Below, piece by piece: positions 52,776 to 63,457 of a stretch of DNA of 64,000 bases (position 1 is its first letter; every line of letters starts with the position of its first letter). Made by a program: the position numbers and the translations under genes. The notes below the pieces were generated by a model. It saw nothing but the letters and a program-made list of their open reading frames with translations. It had not been told where the DNA came from and ran no database searches. This DNA is from Cellvibrio sp. KY-GH-1 (GTDB taxonomy: Bacteria > Pseudomonadota > Gammaproteobacteria > Pseudomonadales > Cellvibrionaceae). The DNA lies in the NCBI RefSeq assembly GCF_008806975.1, contig NZ_CP031728.1, positions 4,299,501 to 4,363,500 of the forward strand. The letters are read 5' to 3'.

Positions 52776-54686
52776 TTAACTCGCGGCGAGCGGCTTCGGT
52801 GATTGCAGTTGAGCCAAGCGAGCACGGATAGTTGCTTCTATCGATGTTGCGTCCAAACCTTGTGCGGCAAGCTGCTGCTTCTGGCTGTCGTGATCGACAA
52901 ACTCATCAGTAAATCCAAGTTGTACTACTGGGACCGTTAGGCCTATTGATTGCAGGTACTCGGTTACGGCACTGCCCGCGCCGCCGGCGATTGCGTTCTC
53001 TTCCAGGGTCACCAATAAATCATGGTTTGCTGCCATTTTTTCGATCAATTCGGTATCTAGCGGTTTAACAAAACGCATGTCACAGAGGCTGGCGTTGAGG
53101 TTATCTGCAGCTATTTGTGCATTTGTCAGCAAGGTACCAAAACATAAGAGTGCAACAGCTTTTCCTTCGCGCTTAATTAACCCCTTCCCAATAGGTACAG
53201 CAGTCATGGTTGGATTGATGATTGCCCCAGTGCCTGTCCCGCGAGGATAGCGAACCGCTGCAGGCCCCTGATGCTGGTAAGCGGTGTAGAGAAGCTGGCG
53301 GCATTCGTTTTCATCGCTGGGTGCGGCGATAACCATGTTGGGGATGCAGCGCAGGTAGCTAATATCGAAACTGCCCGCATGAGTTGGGCCATCCTCTCCG
53401 ACCAATCCGGCGCGATCTATTGCGAAGGTAACATCCAGATTTTGCAGGGCTACGTCGTGCACCAGCTGGTCATAGGCGCGCTGTAAAAAAGTTGAGTAAA
53501 TCGCAACCACCGGCTTTTGGCCCTCGCACGCCATGCCAGCAGCCAGGGTAACAGCGTGTTGTTCGGCGATGGCGACATCATAGAATCGCGCGGGGAAGGC
53601 AGTAGAGAACGCGACCATGCCCGAGCCTTCGCACATAGCTGGGGTAATTCCAATTAATTTGTCGTCTTGCTGTGCCATATCGCACAGCCACTGGCCAAAA
53701 ACGTCTTGATACTTTAGTTTTTTTGGCGTGTTGACAGCGCCTATAGCAGCTTTTTGGGGTTCGATTTTGTTAAGGGCGTGATAACCAACGGGATCTAACT
53801 CCGCCGGCTCAAAGCCTTTGCCTTTCTGGGTAATGATATGAAGCAGTTTGGGGCCTTTAATTTCGCGCAGGCTTCGCAAGCAACGAATTAAATCGCTCAG
53901 GTCGTGACCATTGATTGGACCGACGTAGTTAAAGCCCATTTCTTCAAACAGGGTCCCAGGGGACATAAAGCCCTTGAAATGTTCTTCCGTGCGACGGGCA
54001 AATTCCCAGGCTGGGGGGATTTTCCCCAACACCTGTTTGCTACCTTCGCGCAGTGAATTGTAGAACTTGCTCGCCCAGATTTTAGATAGATAAGTGGATA
54101 ATCCACCGACATTGGGTGAGATGGACATATTGTTGTCATTGAGTATGACTAGCATGTCGGTTTCGGTGTGTGCGGCATGGTTTAACGCTTCAAACGCCAT
54201 GCCTGCGGTCATGGCTCCATCACCAATAATGGCCGCTACCTTGCGCTCCACGCCTGCCATTTTGGCGCCTATCGCCATGCCTTGTGCTGCACTGATGGAG
54301 GTACTGGAGTGGCCCACACCAAAGGTGTCATATTCACTTTCTTCGCGCTTGGGGAAGCCGGAAAGGCCGCCGCCTTGACGGATACTACCGAGGCGCTCAC
54401 GGCGCGAGGTTAGAATTTTATGGGGGTAAGTTTGATGACCGACATCCCATACGAGGCGATCATCTGGCGTTTGATAAACGTAATGCAAGGCGATGGTTAA
54501 TTCCACTACGCCAAGTCCGGCACCAAAATGTCCGCCAGTTTGACCTACGCTGTACAACAAAAAGGCGCGCAGCTCTTCTGCCAGCTCCGGCAGTTGTTTT
54601 TCGCTGAGTTGGCGCAGGTCAGCAGGATTATCGATGCTGTCCAGCAAGGGAGTTAGCGGGCGGCTGGTGGGGATTTCGTTATGCAT
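52776..54686 (-). CDS. dxs: 1-deoxy-D-xylulose-5-phosphate synthase
   Basis: This 636-residue TPP enzyme condenses pyruvate and glyceraldehyde 3-phosphate, the first step of the MEP isoprenoid pathway. It shows [33 protein letters not shown], the TPP motif [46 protein letters not shown] with the catalytic Glu and [15 protein letters not shown]. It is the last gene of xseB-ispA-dxs. Isoprenoids made here feed the ubiquinone pathway genes elsewhere in the window. Confidence 0.97.
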   Translation of the reverse strand: MHNEIPTSRPLTPLLDSIDNPADLRQLSEKQLPELAEELRAFLLYSVGQTGGHFGAGLGVVELTIALHYVYQTPDDRLVWDVGHQTYPHKILTSRRERLGSIRQGGGLSGFPKREESEYDTFGVGHSSTSISAAQGMAIGAKMAGVERKVAAIIGDGAMTAGMAFEALNHAAHTETDMLVILNDNNMSISPNVGGLSTYLSKIWASKFYNSLREGSKQVLGKIPPAWEFARRTEEHFKGFMSPGTLFEEMGFNYVGPINGHDLSDLIRCLRSLREIKGPKLLHIITQKGKGFEPAELDPVGYHALNKIEPQKAAIGAVNTPKKLKYQDVFGQWLCDMAQQDDKLIGITPAMCEGSGMVAFSTAFPARFYDVAIAEQHAVTLAAGMACEGQKPVVAIYSTFLQRAYDQLVHDVALQNLDVTFAIDRAGLVGEDGPTHAGSFDISYLRCIPNMVIAAPSDENECRQLLYTAYQHQGPAAVRYPRGTGTGAIINPTMTAVPIGKGLIKREGKAVALLCFGTLLTNAQIAADNLNASLCDMRFVKPLDTELIEKMAANHDLLVTLEENAIAGGAGSAVTEYLQSIGLTVPVVQLGFTDEFVDHDSQKQQLAAQGLDATSIEATIRARLAQLQSPKPLAAS

Positions 54687-54764
54687 TCAGCGTCATCAAT
54701 CTGGTTATAGTTCTGGGGCAAACTCTGCAAGTTCACCATTGTAGGCAGCTTGCCAAGGGCTTGG

Positions 54765-55652
54765 CTAGCTTGCTCTTTGGATTATGTAGTCTGCTAGCTG
54801 GCGCAGGTGTACCGCTTGTTCTGTAAAAACATCCAATGCGCTAAGTGCCTGCCGATGAAGTTCAGCTGCTTTGGCTTTTGCTGTGTCCAGTCCCAGCAGG
54901 GAGACATAGGTAGGTTTGTTGCGAGCGATATCAGCGCCTTGCTGTTTTCCCAATGTTGCCGTGTCAGCCGTTACATCGAGAATGTCATCCTGTACTTGGA
55001 AGGCGAGTCCAATTGCTGCGGCATAGTCATCCAATGCCTTCAGTTGCTCTTCATTTGCTCCCGCGGCGAGCGCCCCCATTGCAACGCTGGCGCGTATAAG
55101 TGCGCCGGTCTTGTATCTATGCATTGTCTCTAGTTCGGACAAGTTCAATTGCTGGTCTACGGCCGCTAAGTCTATCGCCTGTCCCAGCACCATCCCTTTG
55201 GCGCCGGAGGCGTTTGCCAATTCGCCAACTAGCTGCACTTTAAGCTCTGCCGATACTTTTGCATTCAAAAGCAGCTCAAATGCCAGCGTCTGTAGCCCAT
55301 CCCCTGCCAAAATTGCGGTGGCTTCATTGAAGGCGATGTGGCAGGTGGGCTTACCGCGACGCAAGTCATCGTCATCCATTGCAGGCAGGTCGTCATGTAC
55401 CAGGCTGTAGGAGTGCAGGCACTCCAAGGAGCAGGCAATAGGGTCTATGCCGGCCAGGTCAATATTCGGGTTAACTGCCAAAGCGGCCGCATAGACCAAA
55501 GTTGGGCGCACACGTTTGCCACCGTTGAAAAGGCTGTAACGCATAGCCGTCAGCAGCAAGGTTGGGTCGGTCTGTTCAGGAAGAAAAACATCCAAGGCAC
55601 TATCAACACGTTGGCGGCAGTTTTGGGCAAATTGACTAAAATGACCTGTCAT
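54765..55652 (-). CDS. ispA: Farnesyl diphosphate synthase (geranyltranstransferase)
   Basis: The 295-residue prenyltransferase has both Asp-rich motifs: [19 protein letters not shown] and [18 protein letters not shown], and [14 protein letters not shown]. It builds farnesyl diphosphate from IPP and DMAPP. It starts within the end of xseB (ATGA overlap) and is followed by dxs, the standard gammaproteobacterial arrangement. Confidence 0.96.
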   Translation of the reverse strand: MTGHFSQFAQNCRQRVDSALDVFLPEQTDPTLLLTAMRYSLFNGGKRVRPTLVYAAALAVNPNIDLAGIDPIACSLECLHSYSLVHDDLPAMDDDDLRRGKPTCHIAFNEATAILAGDGLQTLAFELLLNAKVSAELKVQLVGELANASGAKGMVLGQAIDLAAVDQQLNLSELETMHRYKTGALIRASVAMGALAAGANEEQLKALDDYAAAIGLAFQVQDDILDVTADTATLGKQQGADIARNKPTYVSLLGLDTAKAKAAELHRQALSALDVFTEQAVHLRQLADYIIQRAS

Positions 55653-55897
55653 TCGTCGTCGCCTGTTTCAGCGTCAAAGGTCTGTAGGGTGATATTGCCC
55701 TGGTCTTCGATCAATTTATTGACTTGTTGCTCCGCGGCGGCCAAGCGTGCCTGACATTCACGTGTTAATGCTATTCCGGCTTCAAATGATTGCAGGGACT
55801 CTTCGAGTGTCATGTCGCCCTGCTCCATTCGATTTACCAAGCTTTCCAGCGTGCTGAGCGATTGCTCAAAATCAATATTTTTCTTCTTGGGCGGCAT
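55649..55897 (-). CDS. xseB: Exodeoxyribonuclease VII small subunit
   Basis: The 82-residue protein is of family size with [20 protein letters not shown] and [19 protein letters not shown], the XseB signature. It partners XseA in degrading single-stranded DNA. It overlaps ispA by four bases. Confidence 0.95.
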   Translation of the reverse strand: MPPKKKNIDFEQSLSTLESLVNRMEQGDMTLEESLQSFEAGIALTRECQARLAAAEQQVNKLIEDQGNITLQTFDAETGDDE

Positions 55898-56435
55898 GGG
55901 TGCAATCTCGTGGTGGTGATTGGGCGCGGATTATAAACCTGACGCTGTAAATCTGCAGGGCTTTTGGCGCACATCTTTGTGAGATATTTCCTACAAAACT
56001 TGCCGAAATTGGCCACTGTTGCCTGACGTCTTATTCATCAATAATGACCTCCATAGGAGATTGCTGCTGGAAGCGGCAATAGCAAGGAGTACAATGGAAT
56101 CGAGCACGTATACCGCCAAGGTTGGTCTGTCATCCTGTAAGAACCCTGATTGCCCCCTCCTGCAATCGGGGTTTTTCGCATTTTACGTGACTATTTTTGT
56201 GTCTTTTGTCGCATATTTCATCAAATCTGCAACTTACCTGCTTCTCTGGCGTCCAAAAGCTGTTGAAACTTAGGCCTTTTGGCCACTCCGCAGTCTTCCT
56301 AATCTTACTTTTTGTAATAGATGTGGAGTAGAATCTCATAGCTTTGATAAACATAACGCACTAAGCTTTTGATACGACTGATAATTGCCTAGCTGAACCT
56401 GTCGTAAACCCAGTGTGAAGGACTCAGTCAAATTC
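55898..56435. other. Intergenic region between xseB and gspC
   Basis: About 540 bases between divergent operons. It contains a terminator hairpin (56142-56176) with no gene before it on the plus strand, and no other structure I can name. The gsp promoter probably lies in its right half. Confidence 0.5.
56142..56176 (+). terminator. Orphan terminator hairpin upstream of gspC
   Basis: AACCCTGATTGC pairs with GCAATCGGGGTT (one mismatch) and is followed by TTT. Its orientation would end a short plus-strand transcript starting between xseB and here, such as a small RNA or leader. Confidence 0.6.
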
Positions 56436-57476
56436 ATGCCAGATAAGTCTTTTGTAAATAACGCCGCCCTTGCACAGCGAACTGCCCAGTTAGAGCAGCT
56501 GCTGCAGCGCCTCTTTGCCTTTTTGAGTCGCATACCACTGGAGCGTTGGCAGTGGTTGATTGTGCTGTTGCTCGTAATTTGGCTGAGCCACAGCGTGGCG
56601 CGCCTATTTTGGCTGGTTATACCTGGGCCGACTATTCCGCCGGCGACAGTTACTTCGGTGGTGGCCGCCATGCCTGGCGCTAATCCAGCGGCGGCAGAGG
56701 TGATCAATATCGCACAGGTTAAAAATTTAGCGCCTTTTGGCGAGACCAGTGCAGAGCCCGTGGCAGCAGTGGAGGCGCAACCGGCGCCCGCAACCCAAGG
56801 CATCGAAAATAACGCGGCAGATACCCAGCTCAACTTAATTTTGCGCGGTGTGTTGTCGAGCAATGATGAAAAAGCGGCGCGGGCCATTATTGCAACCGGC
56901 GACAGAGCAGATGTTTATGGGATTGGCGATGCACTCCCTATTGGCAACAATGTAACCCTCGCCAAGGTGCTTGACCTGCGGGTAATTATTAATAACAACG
57001 GTTCCTTTGAATCCTTGTGGATGTACAAGGATGACCCAGCAGCAAAACTGGGTACCGCGGTTGCGGCACCTTCATCTGAGTGGGCAACACCCGGCGGGTA
57101 TGCCAATCCTCCTTACCAACAGCAACCACCGGTGTTTGCCGATAAAAGCCCGCGTTTTGATTCGCCTGTACCTTCTCCCGCTGGCGATGCGGGAATGGCG
57201 CAGATGGGTAAGACACTCGCTGATGTGGTGGCGATGAGTATTTATCGCGAGAACGGCCAAGTGGTGGGTTACAAGATTCGCCCAGGGCGCAACGCGGAAA
57301 TGTTTAGCTCTTTAGGTTTACAGACAGATGACGTAGTCACTGCCGTTAACGGGGTTCCGCTCAGTAGTCCTGGCAAGATTATGGAAATATACAAAAGTAT
57401 GGGTAGTGCCACATCGGCGAATCTGGAGATCAGACGCGGTGGCAGTACAGTTAACCTAGACGTAATGCTCAAGTGA
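56436..57476 (+). CDS. gspC: Type II secretion protein GspC
   Basis: This inner membrane protein of about 346 residues links the outer membrane secretin to the platform. It has a short cytoplasmic head, one membrane helix (WQWLIVLLLVIWLSHSVARL), the HR domain (TQLNLILRGVLSSNDEKAAR, AIIATGDRADVYGIGDALP) and a C-terminal PDZ domain (GRNAEMFSSLGLQTDDVVTA, NGVPLSSPGKIMEI). The ATG at 56436 is preferred over a GTG at 56415, although the AAGGA lies 12 bases upstream. First gene of the gsp operon. Confidence 0.93.
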   Translation: MPDKSFVNNAALAQRTAQLEQLLQRLFAFLSRIPLERWQWLIVLLLVIWLSHSVARLFWLVIPGPTIPPATVTSVVAAMPGANPAAAEVINIAQVKNLAPFGETSAEPVAAVEAQPAPATQGIENNAADTQLNLILRGVLSSNDEKAARAIIATGDRADVYGIGDALPIGNNVTLAKVLDLRVIINNNGSFESLWMYKDDPAAKLGTAVAAPSSEWATPGGYANPPYQQQPPVFADKSPRFDSPVPSPAGDAGMAQMGKTLADVVAMSIYRENGQVVGYKIRPGRNAEMFSSLGLQTDDVVTAVNGVPLSSPGKIMEIYKSMGSATSANLEIRRGGSTVNLDVMLK

Positions 57477-57483
57477 GGTTTTC

Positions 57484-59538
57484 GTGATCCGTTCGAATGG
57501 TCGTAACAATAAGAAAATAATCTCCAGCGTAATGCTGGCGGCGATTATCAGTGGTACCGTTAATCTCGCCTGGGCGCAAGTAGAACCCGCTGGGCAAAAT
57601 GCAGCAGGTGAGCAGGCCTGGACAGTAAATTTTAATGACTCGGATATTCAGGAAGTTATTAAATTTATTGCGGGGGCTACCGGGAAAACCATCATTATCG
57701 ATCCCAAGGTGCGTGGCCCGATTAAGGTAATCAACACCAAGCCACTCAACGCTAAAGAGCTTTATGAGCTGTTCCTCGCATCGCTGGATGTGCATGGCTT
57801 CACGGCTGTGGAAAGCGGCAATATTGTACGTATTGTAATGAACCGCGATGCGCGCAATTTACCCATTCCGACGGAAAACAATGTCAAAAACAAAGACGAT
57901 TTATATATCACCCAGGTAATCCCGCTGAAAAATACCAGCGCGGCAAAAATTTTGGCGGCGTTGCGTCCCCTGGTTCCCCAGTATGGCCACCTGACAACCT
58001 ATGAACCCAGCAATGCGCTGATTATTACTGACACCCGTGCCAACGTTGCGCGCATGAATGAGTTGGTGATTCAGCTGGATAAAATCGGTATGACCCATAC
58101 CGACGTGATTCCATTGAAATACGCGAACGCAGCCGATGTGGTGGCCATGTTGAGCCAACTGGAAAAGCCGGATCCCAATCGCGGTATGACTACTTCCCCA
58201 CCGGTGATTGTGGCGGACAAGCGCACCAACGCAGTGGTTATCAGTGGCGATGATTTGAGTCGCCAGCGCCTCAAGTTATTGATCGATGATTTGGATCGCC
58301 CGCAAACCCGCAATAGCAATGTGCGTGTGATTTATTTGAAATATTCGAAAGCGGAAGAAGTTGCCAAGGTATTAACCGGAATGTTGCAAAGCGTCGGTGG
58401 AGCTAAACCGGCTGATGGCGCTCCCGCCAATGCAACCCAAGCGGCAGTTCAAGCGGACGAGGCGACTAACTCGGTATTGATTACTGCTGATGTGGAGACC
58501 ATGGATACCCTGCTATCGATTGTTGATAGCTTGGATATTCGTCGCGCGCAGGTTTTGGTTGAAGCGATTATTGTGGAGATCACCGGCAAAAATCAGAAAG
58601 AGCTGGGTATCGAGTGGATGTATCAGGCTGATGATGCTGGCTTCGGTGGTTTTGCTCCCGGATCTGGCCTGGGTGGGGTTGCGGGCTCAGCGTTTAATTT
58701 GTTGGAAAGTCCCAACGATAATGATGCTTTGGCAGGCTTGGCGACAGGTATTGTTTCGGCCAAATCGCCAATATTTGGCGTGGGCCGCTTAGGTAAAAAT
58801 GTTGATTTCTTGAGTGTGCTCAAACTGCTGCAAACGACCGAATCCAGCAATATTCTCTCTACACCAAGTCTGTTAACCACTGACAACAGTGAGGCATCTA
58901 TCCTTGTTGGTCAGCAGGTGCCGTTTGTTACAGGGTCTTACACCGGAATGACTGGTTCGACCACGGGTGGTAACAACTCATTCTCCAGTCCGTTTAATAC
59001 CGTAAACCGTGAAGACGTGGGTATTAAGCTACAGGTTACCCCGCACATAAATGGGGGGGATAGTCTGGTACTGGATATTGAACAGGAAATTTCATCGGTG
59101 TTGGGTGGTTCAGAATCCTCACCTAATGGTCCTACCACCAGTAAGCGTGAAATTAAAACCCAGATTCTTGCAGGTGATAGCCAGACAGTGGTGTTGGGCG
59201 GCTTAATTCAGGATCAGGTTGATAAAAGTGATAGCCGTGTGCCGGTGTTGGGCAGCATTCCAGTTCTTGGCCACTTGTTCCGCTCTCAAGGGGCCAAGAA
59301 GAATAAAACCAATCTGTTAATTTTCTTGAAGCCGACCATTATTCGGACTGACGAGGTGCTCACTGGAGCTACTGCTGAGAAGTATCGGACGTTACGCGAC
59401 CAACAGGTCCAGTTCCAGCGTAATCGCGGTATTTTGATGAATAAGAGTGATGTCCCCGTCTTGCCGGAATGGGAAGAGAAAATTCGCGAATTTCAGCAAA
59501 ATAGCCAACAACCTGCAAATACCCAGGCAGGGGAATAA
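57484..59538 (+). CDS. gspD: Type II secretion secretin GspD
   Basis: This 684-residue protein forms the outer membrane channel. It starts at GTG 57484 (GAGG upstream), with a signal peptide ending NLAWA-QVEP. N-domains (VNFNDSDIQEVIKFIAGATG, VIPLKNTSAAKILAALRPLV, VIPLKYANAADVVAMLSQL) precede the secretin domain (QVLVEAIIVEITGKNQKELG, VGIKLQVTPHINGGDSLVLD, VPVLGSIPVLGHLFRSQGAK). A poly-Gly/Asn stretch at MTGSTTGGNNSF lies in the gate region. It follows gspC by seven bases. Confidence 0.96.
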   Translation: MIRSNGRNNKKIISSVMLAAIISGTVNLAWAQVEPAGQNAAGEQAWTVNFNDSDIQEVIKFIAGATGKTIIIDPKVRGPIKVINTKPLNAKELYELFLASLDVHGFTAVESGNIVRIVMNRDARNLPIPTENNVKNKDDLYITQVIPLKNTSAAKILAALRPLVPQYGHLTTYEPSNALIITDTRANVARMNELVIQLDKIGMTHTDVIPLKYANAADVVAMLSQLEKPDPNRGMTTSPPVIVADKRTNAVVISGDDLSRQRLKLLIDDLDRPQTRNSNVRVIYLKYSKAEEVAKVLTGMLQSVGGAKPADGAPANATQAAVQADEATNSVLITADVETMDTLLSIVDSLDIRRAQVLVEAIIVEITGKNQKELGIEWMYQADDAGFGGFAPGSGLGGVAGSAFNLLESPNDNDALAGLATGIVSAKSPIFGVGRLGKNVDFLSVLKLLQTTESSNILSTPSLLTTDNSEASILVGQQVPFVTGSYTGMTGSTTGGNNSFSSPFNTVNREDVGIKLQVTPHINGGDSLVLDIEQEISSVLGGSESSPNGPTTSKREIKTQILAGDSQTVVLGGLIQDQVDKSDSRVPVLGSIPVLGHLFRSQGAKKNKTNLLIFLKPTIIRTDEVLTGATAEKYRTLRDQQVQFQRNRGILMNKSDVPVLPEWEEKIREFQQNSQQPANTQAGE

Positions 59539-59541
59539 ATC

Positions 59542-61092
59542 GTGAGCGAGCAAGTACTGGAGCCAACTCTGGGAGCTGATTCGCCGCTCGGAGATGAAGA
59601 CTCATCAAGTCAATTGCAGGCATTTGAGCGCCTCCCGTTCAGTTTTGCCTCTGCCCATGGCGTTATGTTGGAAGACGTAGGTGCGAGCGCTAGGCCGCGT
59701 GTACTGCATAAGCCGGGGCTAACTCTGGATGTGCTCTTGGAGTTGCAACGGATCCTCGGCAAGAGTTTTGAGCTGGAAGAAATGCCAGCCGAGGATTTCC
59801 AGAAGCGCCTGACCCGCGAATACCAAAGTGGTGATGGGGCCGCTCAGCGGGCCGCGGAAGATCTGGGCAATGAGTTCGATTTGTCTTCCATGGCGGATGA
59901 CTTGGCTGATCGCACCGACTTGCTGGCCGGTGACGATGACGCACCGATTATTCGTTTGATTAATGCAATTCTCTCCCAGGCGGTACGTGAAGGTGCTTCA
60001 GATATCCACCTTGAGCCTTTTGAAGATCGCGTTTCAGTACGTTTTCGGATCGATGGTGTATTAACGGAAGTGCTGTCACCCAAGGCTGAGCTGGCGCCAG
60101 TTCTGGTGTCGCGTCTCAAGGTAATGGCGCGTTTGGACATCGCTGAAAAACGCCTACCGCAAGATGGCCGTATTACTGTTCGCCTTGCCGGGCACGCAGT
60201 AGATATTCGTGTATCGACCATTCCTTCTGCCTTCGGCGAGCGGATTGTGTTGCGTATTCTCGATCAGGCAGCGGGGCAATTGCGTCTGGAGCAGTTGCAG
60301 ATGCCACCGCAGGTGTATGAGCGCCTGACCAAAAACCTGATCAAACCACACGGTATTATTCTGGTAACCGGCCCAACCGGCTCCGGTAAAACAACTACCC
60401 TCTATGCTAGTCTCAGCCATATCAATACTCGCAGCCGCAATATTCTTACTATTGAAGATCCGGTGGAATACCTGTTGCCCGGTATCGGCCAAACCCAGGT
60501 AAATGCCAAAGTCGATATGACCTTTGCGCGCGGTCTGCGCGCGATTTTGCGTCAAGACCCGGACGTAGTAATGGTGGGTGAGATTCGAGACGGTGAAACT
60601 GCAGAAATTGCGATTCAAGCATCGTTAACTGGTCACTTGGTGCTATCTACACTTCACACCAATACTGCTATTGGTGCAGTGTTGCGTTTGAAAGATATGG
60701 GTGTTGAGCCCTTCTTGTTGGCATCGAGCCTTGAAGTGGTTATGGCGCAGCGCTTGGTGCGTGTGCTCTGTACCCACTGTAAGGAACAATACCTACCGAG
60801 TGATGCGGAGCGTGAAATGCTCAAATTGCCGGTGGATACCCCTATCTGGCGCCCGGCACCCAGCGGTTGCAAGCATTGTAACCATCAGGGTTATCGTGGT
60901 CGTAAGGGTATTTATGAGCTGATTGAGATTACCGAGCGGCTGCGCCACTTGATCCATGAGCAAGCGGGCGAGCAAGAGCTATTAGCCGAGGCGCGCAAAA
61001 ACAGCGCGTCTATGAGCGATGACGGCCGTACCTGCGTGCTCAACGGCGTCACCAGTATTGAAGAAGTCTTGCGCGTAACTACGCAGCTCTAA
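59542..61092 (+). CDS. gspE: Type II secretion ATPase GspE
   Basis: The 516-residue cytoplasmic ATPase powers pseudopilus assembly. It shows Walker A VTGPTGSGKTTTLYASL, the Asp box ILTIEDPVEYLLPGIGQTQV, Walker B DPDVVMVGEIRD, and a four-Cys zinc motif CTHCKEQ...CKHCNHQGYRGRKGIYE. It starts at GTG 59542, three bases after gspD. Confidence 0.97.
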   Translation: MSEQVLEPTLGADSPLGDEDSSSQLQAFERLPFSFASAHGVMLEDVGASARPRVLHKPGLTLDVLLELQRILGKSFELEEMPAEDFQKRLTREYQSGDGAAQRAAEDLGNEFDLSSMADDLADRTDLLAGDDDAPIIRLINAILSQAVREGASDIHLEPFEDRVSVRFRIDGVLTEVLSPKAELAPVLVSRLKVMARLDIAEKRLPQDGRITVRLAGHAVDIRVSTIPSAFGERIVLRILDQAAGQLRLEQLQMPPQVYERLTKNLIKPHGIILVTGPTGSGKTTTLYASLSHINTRSRNILTIEDPVEYLLPGIGQTQVNAKVDMTFARGLRAILRQDPDVVMVGEIRDGETAEIAIQASLTGHLVLSTLHTNTAIGAVLRLKDMGVEPFLLASSLEVVMAQRLVRVLCTHCKEQYLPSDAEREMLKLPVDTPIWRPAPSGCKHCNHQGYRGRKGIYELIEITERLRHLIHEQAGEQELLAEARKNSASMSDDGRTCVLNGVTSIEEVLRVTTQL

Positions 61093-61102
61093 GGAATAGC
61101 TC

Positions 61103-62341
61103 ATGGGTGCCTACAGTTACAAAGCGCTGAACGAAGAAGGAAAAACCGTTAAGGGGATTCTTGAAGGTGACTCCGAGCGGCATATTCGCACCCAGTTGCG
61201 CGCCAAAAAGCTTAAGCCATTAGAGGTCGTGAGCGCCACCGGTGAAGCTCCGGCAACTGCTAGCGGTGAAGGGCTGAACCTGTCGGCGACTTTCCGTCGT
61301 CGCGCTGCCAAGCTCAGTGTGCGCGATTTAAGTTTGATTACCCGCCAGCTCGCCTCCTTGGTAAAGTCCGGCTTGCCGCTGGATGAAGCCTTGCACGCTA
61401 CGGCCAAACAATCGCAAAAAGCCAATGTTAAACGTGTGGTATTGCAAGTGCGTACGCGTGTATTGGAAGGTTTTAGTCTCGCCCAGGCCATGGGTGATAA
61501 TCCTGCTGCATTTAACGATATGTACCGCGCCTTGGTGCGTGCCGGTGAAGGCTCTGGCTATTTAAGCCCGGTGTTGGAAAGGCTCGCAGATTACACCCAG
61601 ACCAGCCAGCAACTGCAGCAACGCATCAAAATGGCGATGATTTACCCGATCGTAATGCTGGTTGTGAGCCTTGCAGTAATTGTCGCTTTGATGGTGCTGG
61701 TCGTGCCCAAGTTGGTAAAAATATTTGAGCAGGGCAAGCGTGAATTGCCGGCACTTACCGAGGCTCTGATTGCTACGAGTAATTTTTTGATCAATTACGG
61801 CGTGTATTTATTTGTCGTGCTGATCGGGGTGTACTACCTGATCAAACGCTTGATGAAAGATCCCAAGCGATTGCGCGCTTGGCATGTGGTGCAGTTGAAA
61901 TTGCCGGTGATTGGCGAACTTGTGAAGCAAATTAACTCGGCGCGTTTTGCTGCAACACTCAGTTTGTTATCGGCGAGTGGTGTACCGCTTCTGCAGGCGT
62001 TAAATATTTCCGGTCAGGTGATGACAAATAAAATCTTGCAAGAGGCCTGCGATCAGGTTGCTGCGGCGGTGCGCGAGGGTATGAGTTTGAGTCGCGCGAT
62101 GGAAAATACCGGAAACTTTCCTCCTCTGTTGGTTCAGTTGGTAGCGAGCGGGGAAACCAACGGCACCCTGCCACAGCAGTTGGATAACGCATCCAAAGAT
62201 CAGGAGCGGGAGCTGGAGATGATGCTGGGGGTGGCCATGGGGCTGCTTGAGCCGGCCACAATTATTTTTATGGGTGGTGCCGTGTGCTTGATTGTACTGG
62301 CAATTCTCACGCCTATTTTCGAAATGACCAAGCTAAGTTAA
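61103..62341 (+). CDS. gspF: Type II secretion platform protein GspF
   Basis: The 412-residue inner membrane protein has two T2SSF domains (LITRQLASLVKSGLPLDEAL; FAATLSLLSASGVPLLQALN) and three membrane helices (for example IYPIVMLVVSLAVIVALMVL and TIIFMGGAVCLIVLAILTPI). AGGA lies upstream of the ATG at 61103. It anchors GspE and the pseudopilus base. Confidence 0.96.
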   Translation: MGAYSYKALNEEGKTVKGILEGDSERHIRTQLRAKKLKPLEVVSATGEAPATASGEGLNLSATFRRRAAKLSVRDLSLITRQLASLVKSGLPLDEALHATAKQSQKANVKRVVLQVRTRVLEGFSLAQAMGDNPAAFNDMYRALVRAGEGSGYLSPVLERLADYTQTSQQLQQRIKMAMIYPIVMLVVSLAVIVALMVLVVPKLVKIFEQGKRELPALTEALIATSNFLINYGVYLFVVLIGVYYLIKRLMKDPKRLRAWHVVQLKLPVIGELVKQINSARFAATLSLLSASGVPLLQALNISGQVMTNKILQEACDQVAAAVREGMSLSRAMENTGNFPPLLVQLVASGETNGTLPQQLDNASKDQERELEMMLGVAMGLLEPATIIFMGGAVCLIVLAILTPIFEMTKLS

Positions 62342-62403
62342 GCGGGTCGCCGATACGGATTTCCTTCACAAACATTTGCTAAATGCGGTTCCAGGAGAAC
62401 ACT

Positions 62404-62865
62404 ATGAACACAAGAGCGCGTATGTCCGGCCTTAAGGCCAGTGCCCGTCAGGCGGGTTTCACCCTGGTAGAGATCATGGTGGTGGTAATCATCATTGGTT
62501 TGCTGGCGGGGATTGTGGTACCTAACGTGATGGATAACCTCGATAAGGCCAATATCCAGAAAGCGCGCGCGGACTTTAGCTCCCTGCAAACGGCACTCAA
62601 ACTTTATCGTATTGATAACTTCACCTATCCCACGACCGAGCAAGGTCTGGAAGCCCTGGCGAGCAAGCCCTCCATCGCACCGGTACCACGCAACTACAAA
62701 GAGTCTGGTTACATTGATAACCTCACCAAAGACCCATGGGGCAATGACTATCAGTACATGAGTCCTGGTGAAGGTCACGAATACGACATCTACAGTCTCG
62801 GTGCTGATGGTGTGAGCGGTGGTGAAGGCCAGAATGCCGACATCAGCGTGTGGGATGCAGAATAA
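62404..62865 (+). CDS. gspG: Type II secretion major pseudopilin GspG
   Basis: The protein is about 153 residues from ATG 62404 (AGGAG seven bases upstream). The prepilin site is QAG-FTLVEIMVVVIIIGL, with the Glu at +5. The C-terminal part (DNFTYPTTEQGLEALASKPS, KDPWGNDYQYMSPGEGHEYD) holds the calcium-binding loop typical of GspG. Confidence 0.96.
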   Translation: MNTRARMSGLKASARQAGFTLVEIMVVVIIIGLLAGIVVPNVMDNLDKANIQKARADFSSLQTALKLYRIDNFTYPTTEQGLEALASKPSIAPVPRNYKESGYIDNLTKDPWGNDYQYMSPGEGHEYDIYSLGADGVSGGEGQNADISVWDAE

Positions 62866-62878
62866 TCGGTAGCGGATA

Positions 62879-63457
62879 TTGCGTGTGAACCCCCGCCAAC
62901 AGGGTTTTACCCTGATCGAAATCATCGTGGTGGTATTTATCATCGGCATGGCGGTGGGGGTCATTTCGATTTCAGTCGGTGGCAATGCCGCGGCTGACAA
63001 GGCGCGCAAGGAAGCCGATGAGTTCATGTTACAAACCACCTACGTGGCTGAGCAGGCGGTACTAAAAGGCGAAACCTATGGTTTATTTGTCGAGTTGCGC
63101 CCAGCCCAGGATGTGGATGCTCAGGAACAATGGTGTTACATCTGGCGGCGAGTGCGCGACCGCGCCTGGCAAGACCTGACCGAGCTAACTCCCCACTGTA
63201 TTGCGGAAGGCCTGGCGATTGAATTTACGATTGATGAAGAGCTGTGGGAATATGACCCGGAGCTGGAATTTCAGGATCCGGTGATCGGCTTTTTCCCCAG
63301 TGGCGATGCTACGGCGGAAACTGAAATCGCCATTTTTGCCAGTCAAACCAATATGGATGACGAGGTGGAAACCCAGAAATTCAAGTTGGATGCGACCGGT
63401 GAAATTCATTGGGTTAACGAAGAAGAGCGACTCGAAGCGGAGCGCAAAGGTCGATGA
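62879..63457 (+). CDS. gspH: Type II secretion minor pseudopilin GspH
   Basis: The 192-residue protein has the prepilin site QQG-FTLIEIIVVVFIIGMA. The start is TTG at 62879 or, in frame, GTG at 62885. The tail is acidic (IDEELWEYDPELEFQDPVIG), as in GspH. It overlaps gspI by four bases. Confidence 0.9.
   Translation: MRVNPRQQGFTLIEIIVVVFIIGMAVGVISISVGGNAAADKARKEADEFMLQTTYVAEQAVLKGETYGLFVELRPAQDVDAQEQWCYIWRRVRDRAWQDLTELTPHCIAEGLAIEFTIDEELWEYDPELEFQDPVIGFFPSGDATAETEIAIFASQTNMDDEVETQKFKLDATGEIHWVNEEERLEAERKGR

Noticed and set aside
56019..56273. 84-codon plus-strand frame before gspC
   Set aside because: It runs straight through a strong terminator hairpin and its C-terminal hydrophobic part has no supporting start or family; a non-coding transcript is more likely.
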